From assembly GCA_020444765.1 (NCBI GenBank), contig JAGRHW010000003.1:1-34323 (forward strand): a stretch of 34,323 nucleotides of DNA, read 5' to 3'. Source of the DNA: Gammaproteobacteria bacterium (GTDB lineage: Bacteria > Pseudomonadota > Gammaproteobacteria > Granulosicoccales > Granulosicoccaceae). The notes beneath the pieces are model-generated. The model saw only the letters and a program-made list of their open reading frames with translations, was not told the DNA's origin and searched no databases. Both the position numbers and the translations under genes were made by a program. This document shows, one piece after another, positions 27,943 to 34,323 of this stretch (positions are counted from its first letter, which is position 1; each line of letters begins with the position of its first letter).

Positions 27943-28593
27943 ATGGAAACTATCGAAGAAAATCCAACTGTATTTCCCCAGTTGAACAAGCCCGCTCCGG
28001 ATTTTGAAGCGAAAACCACTCACGGCGTAAAAAAACTCGCGGATTATAAAGGCCGCTGGCTGGTGTTGTTCTCACACCCGGCTGACTTTACGCCGGTTTG
28101 TACCACCGAATTCATGGCTTTTGCCAATCACCATGAAGAGTTTCTGGCCGAAGGCGCGGACTTGCTTGGTCTGTCGATCGACAGCTACTACAGCCATATT
28201 GCATGGGTACGCAATATCAAGGAAAACTTCGGTGTGGAAATCAAATTCCCGATCATCGAAGACCTGTCCATGGCAGTGGCCAAGTCGTATGGCATGATTC
28301 ACCCGGGCGCGGCTGATACCTCGGCGGTTCGGGCAACATTCATCATCGACCCGGAAGGTATTTTGCGGGCCATGGTTTACTACCCGATGACCAACGGCCG
28401 TTCGATTCCCGAGTTCCTGCGGGTAATCAGAGCACTGAAAGCCTCGGACGAGCATAAAATTGCGACCCCTGAAGGCTGGCAGCCCGGTGACAAGGTCATC
28501 GTTCCGCCGCCGCAGGATGCCGATGCGGTAGAAGTCCGCCTGGGCGAAGGTTACGAGTGCAGCGACTGGTATTTCTGCAAAAAGGATCTTTGA
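27943..28593 (+). CDS. Peroxiredoxin of the Prx6 type with C-terminal cysteine pair
   Basis: The 216-residue protein has the peroxidatic C53 in HPADFTPVCTTEF, preceded by the family start PAPDFEAKTTHG. The C-terminal arm (about 165-216) has ATPEGWQPGDKVIVPP and ends YECSDWYFCKKDL, giving C206 and C212. This spacing matches the archaeal thioredoxin peroxidases (C50, C207, C213 in Aeropyrum pernix), so the enzyme is probably not a 1-Cys type. It reduces peroxides in the cytoplasm. AAGGTGATCC precedes the ATG, and a strong terminator follows. Confidence 0.92.
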   Translation: METIEENPTVFPQLNKPAPDFEAKTTHGVKKLADYKGRWLVLFSHPADFTPVCTTEFMAFANHHEEFLAEGADLLGLSIDSYYSHIAWVRNIKENFGVEIKFPIIEDLSMAVAKSYGMIHPGAADTSAVRATFIIDPEGILRAMVYYPMTNGRSIPEFLRVIRALKASDEHKIATPEGWQPGDKVIVPPPQDADAVEVRLGEGYECSDWYFCKKDL

Positions 28594-28628
28594 TCGACAG
28601 CGCTGATTTTCTCCTGGCGCTTTAAAGA

Positions 28629-28680
28629 CGGGCTGTCCGGATCTGCATGTGCTATCGCAGATTCGGGCAGCCCGTTTCGT
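28629..28680. terminator. Strong hairpin between peroxiredoxin and cupin genes
   Basis: An 18-base inverted repeat with two imperfect positions (28629-28646 and 28657-28674) with a 10-base loop is followed by TTTCGTGTTT. It lies 35 bases after the peroxiredoxin stop and 30 bases before the convergent cupin gene end, so it can close both transcripts. TTTAAAG on its left side gives a weak U tract on the minus strand. Confidence 0.82.
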
Positions 28681-28710
28681 GTTTCAGCACGCCGCGAAGC
28701 GTTTTTCCTA

Positions 28711-29103
28711 TCAGTCAGAACGGTGTTCTGTTCCTTCACCCGGCGTGATGAACAGCATTTTGCATGGGGTGTTCACATAGGCGGTATGCCAGGTATCGGC
28801 GGGAATCACGGCATAGGCGCCTGATTCGGTCAGTTCGATGACTTCTTCGCCGGACTCATGGTTCAGAACCATTCTCACCGCGCCCGACAATAACACCACG
28901 ATCTCGTCGCCCGCCGGGTGTTTCTCCCAAACGCCCCAATCCGTTGCAAATTCGTAGCTGGAAACCAGTACATGCGATTTGAAGCTGTCGAACCCAGCAT
29001 CGAGGTCCGCATAGATTGTCGGCGTCAGCGGAACGATCGCTACGGATAAATCCGGTTTCAAGACGGCGAAAGTGTTTTCCAGGTTCATGGCAGGGCGCCC
29101 CAT
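28711..29103 (-). CDS. Small cupin-domain protein
   Basis: Up to 130 residues (125 if the in-frame ATG at 29088, MNLENTFAVLKPD, is used; neither start has a strong ribosome binding site). The cupin core motif appears as WEKHPAGDEIVVLLSGAVRM, with the second motif PADTWHTAYVNTP including a histidine. The set of metal-binding residues (H in motif 1, E in DEIV, H in motif 2) fits a metal-binding single cupin. Function and substrate are unknown. It lies between stress-related genes (peroxiredoxin, universal stress protein). Confidence 0.75.
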   Translation of the reverse strand: MGRPAMNLENTFAVLKPDLSVAIVPLTPTIYADLDAGFDSFKSHVLVSSYEFATDWGVWEKHPAGDEIVVLLSGAVRMVLNHESGEEVIELTESGAYAVIPADTWHTAYVNTPCKMLFITPGEGTEHRSD

Positions 29104-29301
29104 AGAGGTTGTTTATACGGACAATAATCCGGTCGGCAGGGCAATTCAAGGCGGAAGATACACTGACGGTCAGCCAGAACCGGTTTGAGTAGTGCATCAG
29201 ATGGTGATGACTTCAGTACGATTGACGTCGAGCTTTGCCGGTCGATAAAAACCGCTCACCCCGAACGAAACGTGCCAGGCTTGCGTATCAAACGAATAAG
29301 A

Positions 29302-29715
29302 CTAACGCACCACCATCACAGTCAAATCCGAGTGCGAAGCCAGGAAACCGGCATTCGAGGCAAACACATAATCGCGAAAGCCGGGAACATGCGAGGCCAT
29401 GACCACCAAGTCCGCATTGGCTTCATGAAAAGCCTTATCCAGCGTCTTGTCGAGATCGACCGCCGGATCGTTGGCAATCGCCACGGTGCTGTTGATATTC
29501 AGACCGTGGTCATTGGATTTGCGGGTGGCGTATTGCGTGAGTTTTTCGCTGAATTCGCGCGGATTATGCGCGACGGCGCCGGGTATGGTGCTGGTGACTG
29601 CGATCAGCGTCAGCGACGCCCCGTAGTGTTTTGCCAGATCCGCAGCCGTGGCTATTGCCTTGTCGAGAAGCTCGGGATGCGTCAGATCGACCGGAACAAC
29701 GATTTTCTTGTACAT
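29302..29715 (-). CDS. Universal stress protein (UspA family)
   Basis: The 137-residue protein starts MYKKIVVPVDLTHPELLDKA, with a central GASLTLIAVTSTIPG and an end ADLVVMASHVPGFRDYVFAS followed by SHSDLTVMVVR, the Usp fold. The ATP-binding GxxG-x9-G-S/T motif of UspFG-type members is not intact in GFRDYVFASNAGFLASH, so ATP binding is doubtful. AGGAGG lies before the ATG on the minus strand. The 200 bases to the cupin gene hold no gene. Confidence 0.88.
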   Translation of the reverse strand: MYKKIVVPVDLTHPELLDKAIATAADLAKHYGASLTLIAVTSTIPGAVAHNPREFSEKLTQYATRKSNDHGLNINSTVAIANDPAVDLDKTLDKAFHEANADLVVMASHVPGFRDYVFASNAGFLASHSDLTVMVVR

Positions 29716-29751
29716 GAATGTCCTCCTTAAGTTGCCGTTTTTATCCTAACA

Positions 29752-29802
29752 CGGTGAAACACCGGGGCAAGGCGCATAAGGAAGAATTGCATGATAATGC
29801 AA
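29752..29802. repeat. Two small inverted repeats upstream of the universal stress gene
   Basis: CGGTG-AAA-CACCG (29752-29764) and TTGCAT-GATA-ATGCAA (29787-29802) lie 37-87 bases upstream of the universal stress gene start. They may be regulator sites in its promoter region or chance. The 216-base gap between this gene and the rhombosortase gene holds nothing else I can support. Confidence 0.35.
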
Positions 29803-29931
29803 GTATGGCAGGCGATTGCTGTGGCGAAACAATCCGTCTGGACGGAATTGAGAAATCTGTTTGAAATCTCATTGGCCGGCTGTGAGTTCACCGAGCCAGG
29901 GCAGATTGATGTTCGCCGCTTACTGGGTAGA

Positions 29932-30552
29932 TTATTCCGGGCCGGTTTTTTCGCGGGCAGCCGGCCTGCCGGACGCACGTGTTTTTAACGGTAGTAAAAC
30001 CAGTGCGCAAAACGCCCCACAGATAGCGCCGTATAAATGCGAATCCACGACCACGTTACCGCCGGCGATTTCCGCGCTGCCCGGCATCGCGCCGTACAAC
30101 TGCTCCCAGATCAGCTTGCCGATGACCAGTGCAAGCAAGATGGCGCCCGAGACCGGATACCGTTTGAGATCCGCGATGGCGCCGGCAATGATCAGGCCGT
30201 GCAGGGTGCCGGAAAAACCGACATACCAGCGTAATTCCGGATTCCACAGATACAGGCCGAGACCAACGCCGAGCGAAGATACCAGAGTGATAAAAATCCA
30301 GCCGCTGTTGTCATAGTTGGACCAGAGCAGAAAATAAATCAGCGCGAGGCCGGCCAGATTAAGCAGCAGATGGCTGATGCCCAGATGGACAAAATTACAG
30401 CTTAGCAACAACCACCAATGACCGGCATCGATGGAGACCCGGTCGAATCGTAACGCTTCGCCGAGACCGGCGAGCTGCAATAAAACACAGAAAAACGCGA
30501 TGCCGAGTGGGAGCAGCCACGAACGAACGGTTAAATGGTTAAGTTCTTGCAA
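29932..30552 (-). CDS. Rhombosortase (rhomboid-type membrane protease)
   Basis: The 206-residue intramembrane serine protease has about six hydrophobic segments. The catalytic serine S114 lies in VGFSGTLHG and the catalytic histidine H172 in VVDSHLYGAICGA, with the family block HWWLLLSCNFVHLGISHLLL and NLAGLALIYFLLW. These are the marks of the rhombosortase branch, which cleaves the GlyGly-CTERM tail of certain proteins exported by type II secretion. It is divergent from gspG (220 bases apart). No GlyGly-CTERM protein is present in the window. The C-terminal tail is basic and cytoplasmic. Confidence 0.88.
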   Translation of the reverse strand: MQELNHLTVRSWLLPLGIAFFCVLLQLAGLGEALRFDRVSIDAGHWWLLLSCNFVHLGISHLLLNLAGLALIYFLLWSNYDNSGWIFITLVSSLGVGLGLYLWNPELRWYVGFSGTLHGLIIAGAIADLKRYPVSGAILLALVIGKLIWEQLYGAMPGSAEIAGGNVVVDSHLYGAICGAFCALVLLPLKTRASGRPAAREKTGPE

Positions 30553-30771
30553 GCTTTATAGTCCGAATAATAAGCGTCGATTAAAATCGGGACAGGGTTT
30601 TGCGGATCATGGAAGACGTGGCCGTGAATATATTGCCTGCCATGCTAAGCTTGTCCTGATTGCTCGGGTTGGGTTTGCGGTGACATGGACTTGCCCGAAA
30701 AAGCAAGCATGGTCAGTTTTTATTGCGCGATTAACATTAAATCTAGCATACAGTTTGGTGGAGTTTACAGA
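30553..30771. promoter_or_regulatory. Divergent promoter region of rhombosortase and gspG
   Basis: The 219-base gap between two divergent genes must hold both promoters. An AT-rich stretch before gspG (about 30715-30765, with TTGCGC and TAGCATAC about 15-17 bases apart) may be the gspG promoter, but the match is weak. No operator repeat stands out. Confidence 0.3.
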
Positions 30772-31212
30772 ATGAATCAACAGTGCCGCAGGGGTTTTCA
30801 GGCAGGTTTTACCTTGATCGAGATCATGGTGGTAGTCGCTATACTGGCGATTCTGGCCGCCACGGTCGTGCCTGTGATCATGGACCGTCCCGAAGAGGCG
30901 CGGGTCGTCAAGGCCAAGCAGGACATTGGCGTACTGGAGCAATCCCTGGAGATGTACAGACTGGATAACTTTGTTTATCCGTCGACCGACCAGAGTCTGG
31001 AAGCACTGGTGGAGAAACCGACCGGGGAACCGGAAGCGGCTAACTGGAAGGCTGGTGGCTATGTCAAAAAATTGCCAAAAGATCCGTGGGGTCGTGACTA
31101 TATCTATCTCAGCCCCGGCGAAACAGGCGACTACGATATCATCTCCTACGGCCGTGACGGTGTTGAAGGAGGCGAAGGTTACGACGCCGATATCTCCAAC
31201 TGGAATAAATAA
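30772..31212 (+). CDS. gspG: Type II secretion system major pseudopilin GspG
   Basis: The 146-residue prepilin has a 12-residue leader cut at AG^FTLIEIMVV, with the conserved Glu at position 5 of the mature protein and the hydrophobic stem [17 protein letters not shown]. The globular part has the GspG hallmarks [39 protein letters not shown] and the calcium-loop region [18 protein letters not shown]. It forms the shaft of the pseudopilus that pushes folded proteins through the outer membrane. GGAG lies nine bases before the ATG. It appears to be the first gene of the operon here. Confidence 0.97.
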   Translation: MNQQCRRGFQAGFTLIEIMVVVAILAILAATVVPVIMDRPEEARVVKAKQDIGVLEQSLEMYRLDNFVYPSTDQSLEALVEKPTGEPEAANWKAGGYVKKLPKDPWGRDYIYLSPGETGDYDIISYGRDGVEGGEGYDADISNWNK

Positions 31213-31364
31213 ACCGGCTAAGCGGATTCCCGGCGAGCTACGGGGTCCGCGCTTCCGGCCCGGATAGATTCAAGATGGTGCAGAGTGCGGCAAACTTATT
31301 TCATCCGGCAGGAAGTCCGCACAGACTGTTTGCAATGCCTGCCGTGCGGTCTGACAAATCCCCG

Positions 31365-31964
31365 ATGTACCCAATGTCTCCGGCGCTGACTCAACGCGGT
31401 TTCACCCTGATCGAAATGCTGGCGGTAGTCGTGATTCTGGCGATCCTCAGCAGTTTCGCGCTGCTCAACATGAATTTCGACAACAAGGCAAAACGGGTCG
31501 AAGAGCAGGCGAACCAGCTTGCCGCGCTATTGGAGCTTGCCTCCGATGAGGCGATCTATCTGCAAAAAGAGCTTGGCTTGCGTTTTGGCGAAGGGCAGTT
31601 CGAGTTTTACCAGCTTGAAAAAAATAGTGATGAAACCGGGCAGCAAACATCGAATCTGCCCGGTGAGGAACAGAAAAAACAAAAGCCCTACTGGCTGCCC
31701 GTCAGCGGTGATCAGCGCTTGCGGAAGAGAGAATTATCTGAAGATATGCGTCTCGAACTCGAGATAACCGGGGTTGCAGTTGTTATCGAGGAGCCGAGCG
31801 AAACGGATATCGAGGAAAAAAAAGTCAAACCACATATCATGATGTTGTCGAACGGCGAGATTCTGCCTGATTTTGTCATCACTCTCGAAGACGATGAAGG
31901 CGAGCATGGCTTTACGATTGCCACAGGAACGGACGTGCCGGTCATCGTCGAGCGTCGGGAATAG
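31365..31964 (+). CDS. gspH: Type II secretion system minor pseudopilin GspH
   Basis: About 199 residues from ATG 31365 (leader MYPMSPALTQRG, cut before FTLIEMLAVVVIL); in-frame ATGs at 31374, 31335 and 31275 are possible and none has a clear ribosome binding site. After the stem, the globular part contains LASDEAIYLQKELGLRFGEG and ends FTIATGTDVPVIVERRE, as in GspH. A charged insert around ETGQQTSNLPGEEQKKQKP and another around SETDIEEKKVKP make it longer than many GspH proteins. It follows gspG by about 150 bases. Confidence 0.88.
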   Translation: MYPMSPALTQRGFTLIEMLAVVVILAILSSFALLNMNFDNKAKRVEEQANQLAALLELASDEAIYLQKELGLRFGEGQFEFYQLEKNSDETGQQTSNLPGEEQKKQKPYWLPVSGDQRLRKRELSEDMRLELEITGVAVVIEEPSETDIEEKKVKPHIMMLSNGEILPDFVITLEDDEGEHGFTIATGTDVPVIVERRE

Positions 31965-31965
31965 C

Positions 31966-32370
31966 ATGATGCAGACTAACCGCGGTTTCACACTCATAGA
32001 ATTGTTGATTGCCATGGCGATCCTCGCGGTGGCGATGGGCGCTCTGCTGCAAAGCGCAGCGCAAAATGCCTTTAATATGACGAATCTGCGTGATCGCACG
32101 ATCGCCCAGTGGGTGGCCGCCAACAAGCTGGCCGAGTTGCAAACCCGTAAAACCTGGGAGGACGTCGGTAAGCGCAACGGTGAAATGTCGATGGCCAACA
32201 GCACCTGGTACTGGCAGACCGAAGTGCAGCGCGTCAACGACGATGACTTGCGGCGCGTCGAAATCAGCGTAAAAAAATCTCCCGATGATGAATCCTCGCT
32301 CTATACGTTGCCGGGTTTTCTGGCCAGCCCGAATGTCTTTGTCAGCGAAGACTCGGAGTTGCAGCAATGA
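31966..32370 (+). CDS. gspI: Type II secretion system minor pseudopilin GspI
   Basis: 134 residues from the first of two adjacent ATGs (31966/31969), with GGGA eight bases before. The leader MMQTNRG is cut before FTLIELLIAMAILAVAMGAL; the globular part has the GspI blocks WVAANKLAELQTRKTW and a Tyr/Trp-rich WYWQTEVQRV. GspI starts the pseudopilus tip with GspJ and GspK. It begins one base after the gspH stop and overlaps gspJ by four bases (ATGA). Confidence 0.94.
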   Translation: MMQTNRGFTLIELLIAMAILAVAMGALLQSAAQNAFNMTNLRDRTIAQWVAANKLAELQTRKTWEDVGKRNGEMSMANSTWYWQTEVQRVNDDDLRRVEISVKKSPDDESSLYTLPGFLASPNVFVSEDSELQQ

Positions 32371-33002
32371 GGCGGCGTATCTCCAGCCTGCGTGCGCGAC
32401 GCGCCAACGCCGGATTCACGCTGATCGAGTTGCTTGTCGCTTCGGCGATTTTTGTGATTATCGGTGGCGCGGCCTATACCGGCTGGTACCAGATCCAGCG
32501 CATCAAGGAAGGCACCGAGGTGCACAGCAAGCGCCTCGCCGAACTGCAACGCGTGTTTTACTGGTTATCCGAAGACCTTGAACAAATTGTCAACCGGCCC
32601 GTCAAAAATGAAATAGGCAGCGATCTGCCGGCATTGGAATACAGCACCCACGGCGAATCCCTGCTGGAATTCACCCGGGCCGGCTGGAGCAATCCGGCCG
32701 AGGACGTGATGCCTCCGCGCAGTAATTTCCAGCGGGTCGCCTATTACCTGGAAGATGGCAAACTGTACCGCAAATACTGGTACCACCTCGACCGCTTCGA
32801 GGAGGGCAAGGTGTCGTCACGTCAACTGGTGGAAAAGGTCGCCGATATCTCACTGCGTTTTCTGAACGGCGAGGAGTGGCTGGAACAATGGCCGCCGTCG
32901 AATGCCGAAGCTGATTTTGAAGGCCTGCCGGCCGCTATCGACGTGACCCTGGACCTGGACGACCTTGGCAAGGTCAACCGGATATTCGTGGTGCCGGGCT
33001 GA
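32367..33002 (+). CDS. gspJ: Type II secretion system minor pseudopilin GspJ
   Basis: The 211-residue prepilin has a basic 16-residue leader (MRRRISSLRARRANAG) cut before FTLIELLVASAIFVII. The globular part has AELQRVFYWLSEDLEQIVNR, a typical GspJ block, the ESLLEFTRAGWSNP segment and RVAYYLEDGKLYRKYW. It is part of the IJK tip complex. Its stop overlaps the gspK start by one base, and its start overlaps gspI by four, indicating tightly coupled translation. Confidence 0.95.
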   Translation: MRRRISSLRARRANAGFTLIELLVASAIFVIIGGAAYTGWYQIQRIKEGTEVHSKRLAELQRVFYWLSEDLEQIVNRPVKNEIGSDLPALEYSTHGESLLEFTRAGWSNPAEDVMPPRSNFQRVAYYLEDGKLYRKYWYHLDRFEEGKVSSRQLVEKVADISLRFLNGEEWLEQWPPSNAEADFEGLPAAIDVTLDLDDLGKVNRIFVVPG

Positions 33003-34078
33003 TGCGACATGCGACGATGAAAAGATCCCAGCAAGGCGTGGCGATTCTGACCGTTTTGTTGATGGTGGCGCTGGCGACCATCACCGTGGTGTCGATGAGT
33101 TCGCGGCAACGGCTGGACATCCGCCGTGCCGCCAACCAGCAATCCCTGCAGCAATCCCGGGCGCTGGCGCTCGGCGGGGAAAAGTTCGCCGCCGCGACCC
33201 TGATGCGCGACAAACTCGACCCCCTGACCGGCAAGACCGACAGCCTGGACGATGATTGGGCACAATCCTTGCCGCCACTACCGGTGGATCAGTCTACAAT
33301 CAAGGGATGCGTGTTCGATTTGCAGGGCCGTTTCAATCTCAATAACCTGCTGACCGGCGAAGGACGAATCGATCAGGATCAGTTTGCTCAGCTCCAGCGA
33401 CTGCTGACAGTATTGAATATCGACCCGGCCAAGGCCGCAGCGATTGCTGACTGGATGGACAGCGATCTTGAACCGCTGGGCGAAGACGGTGCCGAGGATC
33501 AGCATTATTCCGCGCTCGAACCGCCCTACCGGCCCGCCAACCGCAAGCTGGTCAGCATCAGCGAGCTGAAGATGGTCAAGGGCTTCAGTCCGGCGGACGA
33601 GGACGAGAAAGCCGATTATGACTTGCTGCTGCCACATGTGACAGCCTTGCCGGAACGGACCAGGATCAATGTCAATACCGCAACCCCGGCGGTGATTGCC
33701 TCGATCGGCGAAATGTTTCAGGACAAAGCCGATGAGGTCTCGCGCTGGACTGACGAGACCTGGGAAAATTATCCCGAATGCGAGGATATTTTTGACCTGG
33801 CGGCGCTGGCCAATAAGGTGCAGGAGGATGCGGTCGAAAGCGCTGCTGAAGACAAAGAGCCGTTTGCCAGCGAGAACGAGTTTTTTACCGCAGCCGGGGT
33901 CAGCGGAAACCAGGACATTTTACAGGCGCTTGGTGACAAGCTGAGCGTGCAGTCGGATTATTTTCAGATCCGGGTGGATGTGGCGACCGGCGAGGTGCTG
34001 CTTACGCAGTTCAGCCTGGTGCGAAGAGACAACAACGGCGCGAACAAGATCATTCAGCGCTCCAGAAGTGTATTTTGA
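33002..34078 (+). CDS. gspK: Type II secretion system minor pseudopilin GspK
   Basis: The 358-residue protein is the large tip pseudopilin. The leader ends QQG and is followed by VAILTVLLMVALATITVV; as usual for GspK there is no Glu at mature position 5. The large globular part carries FDLQGRFNLNNLL, the helical blocks AAIADWMDSDLEP and RPANRKLVSISELKMVKGF, and RINVNTATPAVIASI, all typical of GspK. It caps the pseudopilus and is thought to engage substrates. An in-frame Met five codons downstream is an alternative start. Confidence 0.95.
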   Translation: MRHATMKRSQQGVAILTVLLMVALATITVVSMSSRQRLDIRRAANQQSLQQSRALALGGEKFAAATLMRDKLDPLTGKTDSLDDDWAQSLPPLPVDQSTIKGCVFDLQGRFNLNNLLTGEGRIDQDQFAQLQRLLTVLNIDPAKAAAIADWMDSDLEPLGEDGAEDQHYSALEPPYRPANRKLVSISELKMVKGFSPADEDEKADYDLLLPHVTALPERTRINVNTATPAVIASIGEMFQDKADEVSRWTDETWENYPECEDIFDLAALANKVQEDAVESAAEDKEPFASENEFFTAAGVSGNQDILQALGDKLSVQSDYFQIRVDVATGEVLLTQFSLVRRDNNGANKIIQRSRSVF

Positions 34079-34091
34079 CGGATAAACCGTT

Positions 34092-34323
34092 TTGGCGAAG
34101 AACATTATTTTATACATAGCTGACCCCGAAGCCGCACGGGCCTCGTGGTTGATTTGTGACGATCAGGGCACGCCTGTGTCGGCGGCCCGTCACGACACGC
34201 TCGAGAACATCGCGCCGCAGATCGAAGGCCGCAAGGTCACCGTGGTAGTGCCGGCCGAGTGGGTCACATTGACAAGCGTAACCGTGCCCGGCAGCACCGC
34301 GCGCGCGATCAAAGGCGTTGCCT
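34092..34323 (+). CDS. gspL: Type II secretion system protein GspL, N-terminal part
   Basis: The gene leaves the window on the right; about 77 codons are visible. An in-frame stop TAA lies at 34083-34085 and no ATG or GTG follows early in the frame, so TTG at 34092 is the most likely start, giving LAKNIILYIADPEAARASWL. The visible residues, including VTVVVPAEWVTLTSVTVPG, match the cytoplasmic N-terminal domain of GspL, which binds the GspE ATPase and links it to the inner-membrane platform. It follows gspK by 13 bases. Confidence 0.85.
   Translation, partial: MAKNIILYIADPEAARASWLICDDQGTPVSAARHDTLENIAPQIEGRKVTVVVPAEWVTLTSVTVPGSTARAIKGVA

Noticed and set aside
29791..29988. 65-codon plus-strand frame between the universal stress gene and rhombosortase
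   Set aside because: No ribosome binding site, and its second half lies opposite the rhombosortase tail; no recognisable features.
27034..30552. A GlyGly-CTERM substrate for the rhombosortase nearby
   Set aside because: None of the neighbouring proteins ends in a Gly-Gly motif, hydrophobic helix and basic tail.

Overview
The window looks like a chromosomal segment of a moderately GC-rich gammaproteobacterium outside the Enterobacterales. The order sucA-sucB-lpd-sucC-sucD and the cluster gmk-rpoZ-spoT-ridA-recG resemble pseudomonad-like and related gammaproteobacterial chromosomes. A rhombosortase, type II secretion pseudopilin genes and a late cobalamin operon fit an aerobic or facultative, probably aquatic, bacterium. 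The species cannot be named from the sequence alone. I see no tRNA, rRNA, CRISPR array, insertion sequence or phage gene.

Layout. 1-5610 (+) is the distal part of the 2-oxoglutarate dehydrogenase / succinyl-CoA synthetase operon, closed by a strong hairpin shared with a convergent yaiI-type gene. 5648-6946 (-) holds yaiI, a phasin-like gene and a small helix-hairpin-helix protein. 7158-8385 (+) holds a HAD phosphatase and a histidine phosphatase, followed by a frameshifted stub of glutamate racemase (murI). 8524-9496 (-) pairs an EmrE-type SMR pump with a PaiB-like flavin-binding protein. 9581-11680 (-) holds a small membrane-anchored protein, a family 2 glycosyltransferase with an extra C-terminal Rossmann-like region, and a thioredoxin-fold protein. 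11874-17746 (+) is gmk-rpoZ-spoT-ridA-recG, followed by a VOC protein.

18255-21201 is a TetR repressor divergent from a short-chain dehydrogenase and an FAD/NAD(P) disulfide oxidoreductase, with a palindromic operator candidate between them. 21232-26840 (-) is a cobalamin operon, riboswitch-cobO-cbiB-cobQ-cobU-cobT-cobC, covering corrin adenosylation, amidation, aminopropanol attachment and lower-ligand activation. cobS and the corrin-ring genes are not present. The riboswitch leader contains a visible element that can pair either with the cobO ribosome binding site or with the aptamer, which suggests translational control. Divergent from it is an orphan beta-barrel-like secreted protein.

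27943-30552 holds a peroxiredoxin with an archaeal-type C-terminal cysteine pair, a cupin, a universal stress protein and a rhombosortase. 30772 to the end (+) is a type II secretion operon gspG-H-I-J-K-L that begins with gspG, without gspC-F in front, and runs off the window in gspL. The rhombosortase lies divergently beside it, which is functionally suggestive because rhombosortase substrates leave the cell through type II secretion.

Most of the window is ordinary core metabolism. I did not find a clearly new system. The best leads are the rhombosortase/pseudopilin locus, the riboswitch expression platform, the murI relic and the glycosyltransferase fusion.
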